Positions 21,344 to 33,100 of a DNA stretch of 64,000 nucleotides are shown here, in pieces; the first letter of the stretch is position 1; every line of letters begins with the position of its first letter. Source of the stretch: Nemophila menziesii (lineage: Eukaryota; Streptophyta; Magnoliopsida; Boraginales; Hydrophyllaceae); NCBI GenBank assembly GCA_029959085.1, contig JARWIR010000010.1:33038731-33102730 (forward strand), written 5' to 3'. The notes under the pieces were generated by a model. The model searched no databases. It was not told where the DNA came from and was given only the letters and a program-made list of their open reading frames with translations. The translations under genes were made by a program, and so were the position numbers.

Positions 21344-23495
21344 CTACGAATAAACTTGACCATTGGAGTATTATGGGAGGATCCCACTCCCTTGGTGATT
21401 AACCCTTGTTTTCAAGCAACTGATACTCGAAATTTGAGCCTTCCAATCAGGTAGCGGTATCTTCAAGACATAGTAAGCTCCCTCATACCTCGATGAAGCA
21501 TTGAGTAGAAGTCAACTATAAACTCCACAAATCAATTTAAAGTATCATCATACATGGTAGTTCACCATTCTATCACTCACCAGGGTCATTACATGATCAC
21601 TTGAAGACTAATTCATCTTGCCTATAAATGTAACCCCCCCCTCCCCAGGTGAAAAGGACACGTTGACAGAATTGAGAAACCCCATAAACAACCTATCACC
21701 CTTACTAATCGTACTCACAAACAAGTCTCAAAGGACCGCTTCATTGGGGTTATGATCTTAAAAATTCATCTCCGAAAAAAACCCCTCTGCTAACTCGTAA
21801 GCTTGATCACTCAGTTAATATCAAAAGCTAGTGCTCAACTGAAAAATTGAGAGGCTCTGATCAACGATCCATATTGTAGAAAAGCACATCTATGTAATAC
21901 TTAAGATAATTTTAATCCAATGATAAAAACTATTGTTTTAATATCTTTTATTGAAATAATATATATGTAAGCACACATATGTTCATATTATAAAAAAATG
22001 TTTGACCTATATTATCAAGGAAAAATAATATAGGTAAGTTTCTCAAGATCCTAGGTTTCCTTACACGGTCTTAGACAACCTTAGGTAACCTAACTCCCAA
22101 ACCATCCAAAATGACCTAGATGACAAGGTCATTTTCTTAGCATGGAAAACCTTCCACCATCTAGGTGATGCCTACATGCAACTACATAAGCATGGTTTAT
22201 AAACACGTGTCATGATACTAACGATTCATAGTTATAGATTTTTTGTTAATGCATTGGAAAATCATTTGACTTGGGTAAGGTTCAGTATCAGTATCTAATT
22301 ATCATAGTTGTATTTGAAGTATTTACTGTTTCATGTGTCATAGTTAAGTTTACTTTCTCCGTCTACTATTATTTGTCCATCTTTTAAAAAAGGGTTGTCT
22401 ATTTGGAATATCAATATACTTTTTCATAAAAATCAAGGGCATATACAAGAGGGTTGGGGTAGGAATGACAATGATTTATGGATTTACGGCTACCCATTTA
22501 CCCTGTTCAAAACCTATAGGGTTATGGAGATCGGTTTTCTAAACCCGCATAAGGACGTGGTGTATGTAAGTATTAATATTCTCCACCCTTATAAACCCTC
22601 TCCATATGCATATAATATATAAGTAGTACTATATTTTAGGTATAATATATATTTAAATTTCTAAAATATTAAATAATTCTAAAATCTAACTAAAGATCAC
22701 AACTATAGATGTAGTATAACTATTAACATTCAATAAACTGAACAGTAGTTTCTTAAAGTAGAAGAAAAAAATAATGTGAACACTTAGGATTAAAGACTTT
22801 ACAAGATCTTAAACTAAAAAAATTATTGTGACATTTGATTATGATCATGAAATAATGATTTGTGGTGCACCCCAACTCCTAAATATTTAAATAAAAATGG
22901 TTGAATATAGTAGTGTATCATCTTCATTATTGAGATATTGAGTATATCCTTTTTACACTTTTCCATAGTCATCTATACTAGACAATCTAGACCATGTATA
23001 GGCAACCTTAGAATAAATTTTGTGTGTGTTCTTTTTCGTAATATTATATTTACCTCGTACTCCCTCCGTCCACTTTTATTTGTCCTTCTTCCTAAAAGGA
23101 GGTGTCCAATAATATTTGTCCCTTCTATATTATCAAGACATTTTTCTCCCATTTTTCCAATATCACCCCTTATTAATTTTTTAAAAGAAATGGTGCATTA
23201 AATGACATTCTACTCAATAAATAAGGGCAATATAGTAAAGAGAGAGTGTATTTAGTCCTTTTTAATCTCTGTGCCACAAAAAGTAGGACAAATAAAAATG
23301 GACGGAGGGAGTAACATTTTTTGTTTTAACATAACCTTATTTTGATCTGTATCGTAACTCGCAGGTAGGAACTACCTCTCTCGAGTATTAGATAATTAGG
23401 GTGGAGAATGACAACTCGTCAACACAAGGACAAGGAAGGTTGTAGGACTTCATTTTCTTTTGTGAGTATAGGTAACATTCCTTGTATTGACATCC
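21344..23495. repeat. Block B, right part, unit 1
   Basis: Collinear with about 59,800-61,786. Mostly non-coding. A weak minus-strand coding remnant at about 21,350-21,540 (its sister at 59800-59982 reads EFIVDFISMFHRGMRELTMS) recurs but was not assigned. A degenerate Stowaway-like end (CTTTCTCCGTCTACTATTAT) lies near 22,350. Confidence 0.5.
23060..23311. mobile_element. Stowaway-type (Tc1/mariner) MITE
   Basis: Starts CTCCCTCCGTCCACTTTTAT and ends ATGGACGGAGGGAG, classic Stowaway terminal inverted repeats, and is flanked by TA (23058-23059 and 23312-23313). Block B of unit 2 has the empty site CCTCGTAACATTT near 61,585, with a single TA. The 252-bp interior has no coding capacity. Confidence 0.92.
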
Positions 23496-25430
23496 AACTA
23501 CTACAATACACATCTCTAGCGACCGTAGCAAGTAGTCGCTAGAAAATCATCATTAGCGACACTTAGTGGTCTCTAATTTTGTTAAACCGAAAAAAAATTA
23601 AAAAAATCAAAGGCCTTTATACCGTCCAGGTTTGTAACCTCTAGTGACCACCAGGTGGTAGCTAAAGGTCTCAAACCTTTACTGACCGCCTATGCTGTAG
23701 ATCTCGGTTCCACGGCCTAGGCGGTCGACTAGGGCCTAGCGCCTAGGAGGGACTACGCGGGGCCTAGGCGGGATTACGCGGTTTTGAATCCTGCTATGTA
23801 ATTATATATATTTAGTAATACGTGTGTATAATTATGATAATTTTATCTACTTAAGTCATAAAATTCATCTAACACCACTATATTGAATATGAAAAATACT
23901 AAAATTAGAGTTATAATATCAATTCAAGAATTTCCGAGAGTAAAATAAATTTAATGGAGATCCTAGGCGGCAAGTTTTTACCATTAATCGGTGCCTAGGC
24001 GGGCTAGGCGCCTCTTCCACGGCGACTAAGGCGTTGGGCAAAAATGCCTAGCATTTTTACTAGGCGTAAGCGGTTGAGGGGGGAGTTGACGCCTAGACGG
24101 CGCCTAGGCGCGCCTAGGCGGCAATATCTACAGCATAGCCAACCGCACGGTTACCACTTAAAACCCATTTCAATAAAATTGGCGAACCAACTTCCCGTGC
24201 CCAACTTTTGACAATTCCTTCTAGCATCTACTTACTTGATATCTAGAGACCACCAGGTGGTTGATACAGGTATCAAACCTTTAACGACCACTCGGTGGCC
24301 GCTAAAACCCCGATCCAACAATTTGGCGGGCAAAATTTGCCCGCCCAATTTTTGTCAATACCCTCTAGTGGCCATATACTTGCTCTCTATCGACCACCAA
24401 GTGGTAGCAAAAGGCCTCGAACCTTTACCAATCGCTTCAGTGGCTACTAAAATCTCCATTCAAAAAAATTGGCGGGCCAACTTAACCCTCCCAAATTTTG
24501 ACAATACCATATAGCAGCCATTTACTTGATCTCTAGCTACCACCACGTGACCGGTAAATGTATCGAACGTTATAAACACATTATAGGTTTTAAACTTCAT
24601 TTAGTTAACTTCCCAGACCCCCTCTGTTTCGATTACCCCCCGGTCGTCGATTACATCTCTCTATCTCTCTATTATCTTTTCAAAGGGTAAGTTTTTAACC
24701 CTTATTATATATACATATCATATTAAATGGATTTTTTTTGTGTTTTTATGTATAAAAATGCCAATTTTATGCATATATTTTGTTTAATTTTGTACAAGTA
24801 GGTAATTATATTGCATTTTTTTAGTTATATAGGGATTAATGGTGTAATTTTGTGAATTGTAGGGACTAATAGAGGAGATATTGAAAGTTTTAGGGTTGTA
24901 TAGGGAATTCTGAATTTTTTAGGGACTAGAAATAAAATTTAATGAATTATAAGGACTATTTAGGAGAATTTTCAAAATTTCATTGAGTTGAAGTGAAATT
25001 TTGAGTTATATGAGTACTTAGTGCAATTTTTGTATTATAGAAAGCATAGTGCAATTTTTTAGAAACCCCGGTACCATAGTGCAATTTTTATATAATATTT
25101 TGTGTAATTGTTGAGGAGGTTTTAAGTTTTTTATTTTTTAAAATTACATATTACCTTTAGCGACTACCATAGTGGTAGATAAAGGGTTCCACTCATCAAC
25201 GACCACCATGGTGGTAACTAAAGGGTCACCTTATTAGCGATCACCATGGTAGTCACTAAAGGGTCATCTCATCAGCGATTGAGTTTTTAGGTGATCGCCA
25301 ATAGACCTCTCTAACTACCAGACACTAGAGACATATTTTAGCGACAACTATTATAGGTAAAAGCCCACTTTTGCCGACCGACAAGGGCACCTTTAGAAAC
25401 CACCATTGCAAACTTGACCCCGATCGCAAG
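23496..25430. mobile_element. CACTA-like repeat T, unit 2 copy
   Basis: Left end ACTACTACAATACACATC aligns with the CACTACTACAA end of the unit 3 copy, the first C being changed. Subterminal repeats of TAGCGACCACC type flank an AT-rich middle, as in the other copies. It is interrupted by a small MITE at 23692-24140. The right border is approximate because no inverted CACTA end is visible. Non-coding. Confidence 0.6.
23692..24140. mobile_element. Small hAT-like MITE with GCCTAGGCGG subterminal repeats, copy 1
   Basis: Ends ATGCTGTAGATC and ATCTACAGCATAGCC form terminal inverted repeats. Inside, GCCTAGGCGG and related words recur in both orientations near each end around an AT-rich core. The 8-bp flanks GACCGCCT and AACCGCAC fit a diverged target duplication, and the unit 3 copy of T has the empty site GACCGCTCGG (near 61,973). 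A second copy is at 38466-38925. Confidence 0.7.
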
Positions 25431-25870
25431 ATAGAGTGTGAATATATCTAAAAAATAAGAAAAATATGAGTATAGAAAAGTTACAAATCCTGAGAGAAAT
25501 GTTTTGGTGGAATATTAACTCCTAAATTTTTGTAACATTTGATTTTTAAACATTCACTTTTACTTCATGAATCCATATTTTTTGTAGATATGGGTTTATT
25601 AATGATTTGTACGACTCATGTGTACAAGAATAAAAGATAAATAATTAGGGAACGAGTGAGTAATATTTTTCGAATGAAGAAAAGAAAAGATATAGGGCAC
25701 AGAAGAATCTCATATATACTCCATATTTTCTCAAAAAGATATAAGAAACGAAATAGCATTTCAAATTACTAAAGGATATCAATGTTGCTATTATAACTCT
25801 TGTCCCAAAAAAATAAAATCCAAGTGTTATTAAAGATCACATGTCAATAACTTGTTGTAATGTTATATAT
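25431..25870. repeat. Non-coding flank between T and LINE, unit 2
   Basis: No gene. Matches 1031-1470 and 63245-63690. Confidence 0.6.
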
Positions 25871-25879
25871 AAATGCATA

Positions 25880-26503
25880 TCCAAGCTAATTGCATTATAG
25901 ACTAAAAGCTAAACCACACAAGTTAATTTCAAGAAACCAAACTTCTTTTTATTTCAAGATGAAATATTGGTGATGACATTCTTATTGCTCAGGAGTTGGT
26001 TAAAAACTACTCAAGAACAATAATATCTACAAAATGTGTTTTGAAAATAGATCTTATGAAGGCATATGACTTTTTAGGTTGGAGTTATATTCTTAAAACA
26101 CTTGAATCTTTTGGATGTCCCCAAGAATTCATCAACTTGATAGGCATGTGTATATATTCAAGATCAAACTTGATTATGATTAATGGATATCCAAAAATAT
26201 TCTTTGAAAAGGGGCTAGGGGCCTTAGACAGGGGGACCCCCTATCTAGTTGTTATGTGAATAGAGGTCATATCTCAAATTTTGATTCAGAATAGGAAGGA
26301 AAAAGCGTTCCATTGGCATCCCAAGCGTAAAAGTATGAAGCTTAATAATTTAATGTTTGTAGATGATCTTATAGCATTTTTTAAAACCCTCCTCTAAGGC
26401 AGCTATTAAAAAAATGTCCTAGAGTTATTCTACATGTTTTTAGGGTTACAAACCAGTGATAGTAAAATAATATGTTCTTTTGGGCATAATATAAAGAGGG
26501 AGA
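25880..26503 (+). pseudogene. LINE reverse transcriptase fragment (unit 2)
   Basis: The open part at 25996-26259 reads MVKNYSRT, then KIDLMKAYDFLGWSYILKTL and INGYPKIFFEKGLGALDRGTP. These are the same reverse transcriptase motifs as in unit 1 but with different lesions. Beyond a stop codon the FVDDLIAFF box is still readable near 26,360. The frame is then cut by the Mutator-like insertion at 26513. Confidence 0.75.
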
Positions 26504-26852
26504 TTCAGATATGAGGAATCTACTAAGTGAAGCCCAATTTTGGGTACTTTTAGGTTTTAAAGCCCCTTCCCATAATAGTTCAAAATAAAGCCTTTTTTAT
26601 AATATCTATATACACCTTTACTATTATACCCCTCCCCTCTCTCCTCCCCTCTCTCTTACTTCTGCTGACAGAAAATCCGTTTCTCTCTCCTACTTTTCTA
26701 TTTTTTTAATTCATTTTTTTTCAGTAATTTATTTTTAATATTGTTGTTCTTTTTATTTAAGAGAGATGTATCGACCCATAGGTACAAACATACAATAGGT
26801 TTAAAGTTTGTTAAGTAAAATGATTTTTTATATAATTACAATTATAGTTGTG

Positions 26853-26946
26853 CAATTGTCCATCTAATTGTCCAATTGTCCAATTGTCCAATTTTCCATC
26901 TAATTATCTAATTGTCCAATTATCTATCTAATTGTCCGATTGTCCA
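26853..26946 (+). repeat. Tandem repeat of AATTGTCC-type units
   Basis: About nine to ten imperfect copies of a 9-bp word, CAATTGTCC with CTAATTGTC and CTAATTATC variants, inside the Mutator-like element. Confidence 0.8.
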
Positions 26947-27540
26947 AGATATGGTTGTACACAATACATCCATTGGGTTGTACACATATGTAATGTATGT
27001 ACAGTAAGGGCTGCACATTCATAAAAACACTAGTAACACAAGCATAAATTTGTTTGGGTATGGCCCCCAGTGTCTATACCGATTAATTCATTTATCTATT
27101 ACCTGAAAAACAATGGAAAAAAGAAAGAAAATTAGACAAAACCGAGATTTTAATCAAAAATAAAAACTAACGAGATTTTAATCAAAAAATAGAAAATGTT
27201 TTTTTATAATAGGCTGCACATATTACTCTAATCAAGGCCTAGACAGGCTGGACCCAACCCGTCTGAACAAAACACGTTTAAAAGAAAGAAAAAAAAAGAA
27301 CAGAACCGTGGTGGACCATGATGGGCTGGACACTGCTGGGCTCGTCCCTGATGGGTTGGACCCTGATTAGACAATCGATGGGCTCGAGAACGAAGATGCC
27401 TGCAGCGATGATGCCGGTACAGAATGGTGTGCGATGAATCTGAGAAGCAGCGATGATGGGAAGCGAATGATCTGAGCAGTGGGAAGCAAAGAAGAAGGTG
27501 GATGGAGGCGTTTCTTTTTCCGATGTTCTGCAGCCATGGA

Positions 27541-27835
27541 TGTGCTGGAGTGTGGATCTGCTATGGTGGTGCTAGAGCGTGGATCTGCTATGGTGGTTGG
27601 TGGGAGGTGCAGCAATGGTGGGAAGCGGCAGTTTTCGTTGTTGCAGAATCTGGCTATGATGGTGGTGCTGGAGGGTGGATCGATGGTGGTGCTGGAGCAT
27701 GGATCTGCTATGGTGGTTGGTGGGAGGTGCAGCAATGGTGGGAAGCGGCGGTTTTCGTTGTTGCAAAAGCTGGCTTCGATGGTGGTGCTGGAGCGTGGAT
27801 CGATGGTGGCTTCGTTGTTGCAGCAGTGCGGTGTG
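27541..27835. repeat. 120-bp GC-rich tandem repeat inside Mutator-like element
   Basis: Two nearly identical 120-bp units (27541-27660, 27661-27780) and a partial third, built of GGTGGT, GCTGGAG and GGATCTGCTATGG words. Because 120 is a multiple of three and stops are rare, several frames on both strands stay open for 120-160 codons (Gly/Trp/Val-rich on plus, Pro/Ser/Thr/His-rich on minus). None shows a recognisable domain, so I do not call a gene. Confidence 0.75.
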
Positions 27836-28156
27836 TTTGTGCAGGAGCGGCAGCGGCAGCGGATCTGCGGTGGTGCAGTGGTGGTTCGGTGGTGGGGAGG
27901 CGCCAGAGTTATAGAGAGGGTGGGAGGAGAGATGGTATTCGAAGGTGGGGATGCTATAGAGAGAAGGTGAGAGGAGAGAGGTAAAATGAATCCCCGTAAC
28001 CTTATTAGGGTATTTTGTTTTGCTTTTTTCCTTTTTCACTGTGATATCACTGTTATCACAAAGGGGAAGGGGGTATTTGGTCTTTCCACATGGGAGGCCT
28101 TACTTTATAAATGGGAAAGTCGTGGGGCTTTACATTATAATTGCCCCTTCAGATAT

Positions 28157-29354
28157 ATTACACATACTTGAAGGTCAGTTACCCATGGAAATACCTTAGG
28201 GTGCCACTTATCATAAGTATACTCAGTGCTCAAGATGGTAATCCTGTCGTCACAAAAATGATTGCAGGTGAGCTAGCTAATCTAGCCAGGGCTCTGTCTC
28301 TCAAGTGAGAGGTATAGGGTTCGAATCCCGCAGGCGGAAGAAAGTTATTAAAGTTTGGAAAGTTCTCTCAAGTGAGAGGTACGCCATAAGAAAAAAAGTC
28401 TTTTGAAAGAAAGTATGCATGTCTTTATTTTGAAGGGGGTCTAGATATCAAAGATATACTAATTTAAAATTAGACATCCTTATTAAAAGTCGTATAGAAT
28501 TATTGTTTTCATGTCTTTATTTTGAAGGGGGTCTCTTTATGGTCTCAATTTGTTCACATTAACCCACTCAAGAACACATGTTTTTTGGCAAAGCTCTATA
28601 CTTGTAGTCTCCTTTTGGAGGTGAAGGGAAGTCTTAAAGATGAGAACCATTACGAAATGTTTTATTACTCTGAAAATAGGATGTTGAGCATATATATTTA
28701 TGGGACGTCTATTGGTTATCGGGGAATAAGAACCCAAATGATTTACCATGCATCAATAATTGTTTTTGGCTATTATATAAATTGCAAGTTATCTAAATTT
28801 ATTAGTGAATCAAATAGAAATGACTAGTAATTTTCTTTATAATTTCACGAAAGATATCAAGATCAACAATAAAACAAGATTTTAATTGTTGTTCAATTTT
28901 ATAGAAAGAAAATTTTACTAAAAAAGAGACTAACATCTCAGAACAAAATACAAATTTATTATTTGACTAGCACACTGTGATAGATTCGCTACTAAACTGA
29001 GATTATCTTCATGGAGGATTTTGAGTAATATTTTACCTGTATTTTGTAAGCTTACTGGAAAAAAGAGGAACCATCTATTCTAGGCTTATTTTTTTTACAA
29101 AAAGGATATGGTTCAAATATCTCCAAAAACATAGTATTGCTACTCAACTTTCATCATGGCAGAACACAATCAGAACACAATCAAATAAAACTCCAAGCAA
29201 TACTGCAAACCTTCATTGATGACGAGATACTGAAGGTTCTGCTTTCTGTAATGGATTCTATTGGTCGGAGAATGAGATCTTTAAGGTAATTGTTCGAACA
29301 TTATTAGAGAACATGGTATGCTTGCAAAGAAGACAAAGAGACTTGACAAAATTA
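28157..29354 (+). pseudogene. LINE C-terminal region (unit 2), 5' side of the Copia insertion
   Basis: Collinear with 2120-3400 of unit 1. Readable pieces: SLWSQFVHINPLKNTCFLAK (about 28,530), a shifted YGTSIGYRGIRTQ piece, and the zf-RVT-like area near 28,960-29,100. Numerous indels. A 23-bp direct duplication (ATGTCTTTATTTTGAAGGGG) is at about 28,417 and 28,509. The LINE continues after the Copia element at 34851. Confidence 0.65.
28266..28390 (+). mobile_element. tRNA-derived SINE-like fragment
   Basis: Contains a perfect RNA polymerase III B-box, GGTTCGAATCC (28318-28328), preceded by a TAGCTAATCTAGCC stretch resembling a decayed A-box. It is absent from the unit 1 LINE. A 5' acceptor partner and proper tRNA arms are lacking, so a SINE-like insert is preferred to a tRNA gene. 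No clear target duplication or poly-A tail was found. Confidence 0.4.
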
Positions 29355-29359
29355 GAGTT

Positions 29360-29978
29360 TGAAGAATATATATATGTGGGTATATATATATTATGTGAAG
29401 TGTTATGTTTTAATTGGCTGATTACTTATTGACGTGGCATTGACGTGGCTTAATCTCGTGCGCTTGATCTTATTACCATCGAATGGCTCTCATTCGCTCG
29501 TGATCTTTGTCTCTTATATAAGGGAAAGAGGGTTGACCGAAGTCATAACCCTTACTCTCTCATCTTCCGCGTTCTCTCTCGTTTCTAATACACTAACCCT
29601 AGTTTTGTAGAAGATCAACCTCTGATTCTTCTTGTAATCGATTAGATAGCTTCTTGATAGTAACATCTCGTGTAATTTGTGATAATCATCTTGATTAATC
29701 ACTAGATAGCCTTATTCATCTGTTTAGGGTTCGAGAGTTAGATTAGAAGTGGTATTCATTCGATTGTGTGGTTTTGTATTGTAAGGTGAACTGAAATATT
29801 GTATCTCTTGTGTTTTCTAGTAGCCGAGCACCTCTCATCGGAGCTCAACGTGGATGTAGGTCTGATTTGGACTGAACCACGATAAATTCTGTGTTCTTAC
29901 TTTCTCGCTTTAATTTCTTGTGTTTGTGGTTATTGAGTTGTGAGATTTGAGGATTAATATTGATAGGAAATTACAACA
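29360..29978 (+). repeat. 5' LTR of Tnt1-like element
   Basis: Starts TGAAGAATATATATATG and ends ATTACAACA. TATATAAG at 29515-29522 is the likely TATA box, and two GACGTGGC words upstream (about 29,440-29,455) are ACGT-core elements of the kind bound by plant bZIP factors. Confidence 0.93.
29515..29522 (+). promoter_or_regulatory. LTR TATA box, Tnt1-like element
   Basis: TATATAAG, about 155 bases into the LTR; repeated at 34382-34389 in the 3' LTR. Confidence 0.55.
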
Positions 29979-29979
29979 G

Positions 29980-29991
29980 TGGTATCAGAGC
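29980..29991 (+). other. Primer binding site of Tnt1-like element
   Basis: TGGTATCAGAGC, one base after the 5' LTR, complementary to the 3' end of plant initiator methionyl-tRNA, as usual for plant Copia elements. Confidence 0.9.
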
Positions 29992-30117
29992 TTGATTATT
30001 AATCTTGGGCTATCAGATTAAGGTTTCAAATCGGTGTTCTTGGAAAATTAGGGTTCCGCCTAATTTCATCTCGAGGGTTTTATTACGATCTCTCTCCGTT
30101 CTTGTTTAATTCATACA

Positions 30118-33100
30118 ATGACTACCTCTACACGAATTGATATGTCCGTGTTCGATGGTAAGATGGATTTCGGTGTTTGGCAGAAAAAGATGAAGGTTCT
30201 ACTCTCCCATCATAAAGTGGGAAGTGCTCTTATTGAGGACATTAAAGAGTGGCGTGAAGGAGAACTTGACAAAGAAGCACAAATCAAAGAAGAAGCGTAT
30301 AATATCCTCTTCTTGAATCTTTCTGACTCTGTCATTCGACAGGTTGATGGTGCTGATACAGCTCTTGAGCTGTGGGGTAAACTCGAAACTCTCTATGCCT
30401 CTAAATCTGTTCCTAATCTTGCTTTCTTGAAAGGTTCTTTGTTTAATTATAAAATGGATGTTTCTAAATCTATTGATGAGAATTTAGATGAATTTACTAA
30501 GATGTCCCTTGTTCTGAAAGGAACCACTATGGCCTTAGATGACACTAGTAAATGTATGATCCTTTTGAATGCTATACCTGAATCTTTTCAAGTTGTGAAA
30601 GATGTGTTTCAATATGCTAGTACTGTCCCTACTTATGATCAAGTTGTTACTGCTCTTAAGACCCGAGAAAATGAATTAAAGTCCCTTAAAAGAACTGGAA
30701 TTAACATGTATGTTAACCCTAGAACAGATACTACTCAATCACTTGACTTAGCTAAGAATAAGAAAGGAAAGAAAACCACTAGTTCTAAGAATAAAGAAAC
30801 TAGGAAATGTTTTCATTGTGGGAAAGCTGGACACTTAAAGAAAAATTGCTATAAGTTGAAAAACAAGTTGAATAATAATGAATCTAATATAGCTAGTATG
30901 CCTAAGACTACTGATGATGTATTTGAAGTCCTGAATGTGAGTAATTTGTCTGAGCATGCTAGTTGGATACTTGATTCTGGTTGTACCTTTCACATGTGTC
31001 CCATACTTGAACTATTTCATGACTTGTCTTATGTGAACAATGAAACTGTATATATGGGGAATAACAACACTTGTGAGGTTAAAGGTATTGGGAAGATTAA
31101 ATTGAGAATGGGTTCTGGGAAATGTATTGAATTGACTAATGTGAGATATATTCCTGATTTGAAAAGAAATTTAATTTCTTTGGGTGCTTTAGATGATCTT
31201 GGTTGTGTTTCCAATGTTTCTAAAGGTGTTATTCATGTTTATAAGAATGGTAAATTGCTTTTATCTGGTGTTAAACATGCTGGTCTATATGTTCTTGATG
31301 GTACTCATATAATTGGTTCTGTGAATTCTGTTACTAATGCTTCATCTCAGGCTACCACTGAAAAGTGGCATTTAAGGCTAGGACATATGAGTCAACAAGG
31401 ACTCAGTGTCCTTAGCAAACAAGGTATGCTTGGAAAAGACACAGTTGGGGACCTTCCCTTCTGTGAGACTTGTGTGTTGGGTAAACAACATAGGGTAAGT
31501 TTCAAGCCTGGAACTCATACTTCCAAGGCTTGTCTTGAATATGTTCATGCAGACCTTTGGGGTCCTGAGAGGTATGATGCTCATGGTAATTTCAAATACT
31601 TCCTTTCTTTAGTTGATGACTTTAGTAGGAGGGTCTGGACCTTCTTACTTAAAACTAAAGATGAAACTTTTCAAAAAATCAAAGAATGGAAGTGTTTGGA
31701 AGAAAATCAAACTGGTTTAACTTTAAAAGTTTTGAGAACTGATAATGGTCTTGAATTTTGTAACACTGAGTTTGATTCATATTGTAAGACTAATGGAATT
31801 TTGAGACACAGGACAGTCAGGCATACACCACAACAAAATGGTGTAGCTGAGAGGATGAACAGGACACTCCTTGAGAAAGTCAGATGTATGCTCTTCACCT
31901 CAGGCTTACCCAAAGAATTTTGGGGAGAAGCTCTTTATACAGCCACATATCTTGTTAATAGGAGTCCAAACAGGTCCATAGGACTTAAGACTCCTATGGA
32001 AATTTGGAAGGGGCAAAAACCAAACCTATCATTTCTTAAACCCTTTGGGTGTGCAGCTTATGCACACACAAAGGAGGGTAAGTTGGATCCTAGGTCTATC
32101 AAATGCATAATGTTGGGTTATCAAAACCAACATGGTGTAAAGGGTTATAGACTGTGGGAAAAAGACAGTAGGGGTTTCAAAGTTATTGTTAGTAGAGATG
32201 TGATTTTTGATGAACTAACATTCCCTTTCAAAAATGGTACAGGTACAGGTGATGATGGCTTACCTGAACCTGCACAACCTCAACAAGTGGTGGGAATAGA
32301 GAAAGAGGTGGAGTCTGAGTCTTCCAGTCCAGTTGATGATCATGGAGATGAACCAAACCCTCCCCATGATGAAGCTGAAGCTACTGAGGACAATGAGGGT
32401 GAGGAACATCCTCCTGAGTCTTCAACAGGGCAACTTCAGAACTATCAACTCACCAGAGATAGGACTAGAAGGGAAACCAGAGCTCCTTCAAGATACTCAT
32501 ATGCTGACCTTGTATATACAGCCTTGAATGCTTCAGTTGAGGTCACAAACTCTGAACCAACATCCTATATGGATGCTATGGAGGCAGAGGATAGGATACA
32601 GTGGGAAAAGGCTATGAAGGAAGAGATTAAATCACTACATGATAACAACACCTGGGTTCTCACTGAACTACCTCAGAAACAAAAGGTGGTGGAGTGTAGG
32701 TGGTTGTTTAAGCTCAAAGAGGGCATCTCTGAGACTGACCCTCCAAGGTATAAAGCTAGATTGGTGGCAAAAGGCTATACTCAAAGGGAAGGTATTGATT
32801 TCAATGAAATTTTCTCTCCTGTGGTTAAGTTTAAGACTATTAGGGCTATGTTAGCTTTTGCTGCTTGTTATAACCTTGAGATTGAGCAATTAGATGTTAA
32901 AACTGCTTTTTTGCATGGTGACCTAGATGAAACAATTTTCATGAGACAACCTGAGGGTTTTATTGACCCTAAATTGCCTGATCATGTATGCTTACTGAAA
33001 AAATCCCTTTATGGTTTAAAACAGTCCCCTAGACAATGGTATAAGAAGTTTGACTCATTTATGCTTAAATGTGACTATGTAAGATCTGATTATGATGCTT

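Larger units (their letters stand above)
26513..28147. mobile_element. Mutator-like non-autonomous element (MULE-type)
   Basis: Flanked by a perfect 9-bp direct repeat TTCAGATAT (26504-26512 and 28148-28156), the length Mutator-like transposases make. The unit 1 LINE is uninterrupted at this point. Degenerate terminal inverted repeats share TAAAGCCCC, TTCCCAT and AAAGCC in the same order, read inward from both ends. It carries no transposase. The interior holds a short tandem array (26853-26946), a stretch rich in GGGCTGGAC-like words (27240-27380) and a GC-rich tandem repeat (27541-27835). It may be a Pack-MULE that captured a host fragment, but no source gene was recognised. Confidence 0.7.

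Noticed and set aside
23510..24560. CRISPR-like pattern of short repeated words (TAGCGACCACC)
   Set aside because: Repeats occur in both orientations at irregular spacing, as in CACTA subterminal regions of plants; no cas genes, and the DNA is plant nuclear.
27479..28039. Long overlapping open frames of 120-163 codons on both strands
   Set aside because: Explained by the 120-bp GC-rich tandem repeat with few stop codons; compositionally biased, no domain, contradictory frames.
28266..28340. Possible tRNA gene because of GGTTCGAATCC
   Set aside because: No acceptor stem, no complete T, D or anticodon arms; better seen as a SINE-like fragment.
29514..29702. Identical 62-residue minus-strand frames at 29514-29702 and 34381-34569
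   Set aside because: Same place in the two LTRs of the Tnt1-like element, antisense to its promoter region; by-product of LTR identity.
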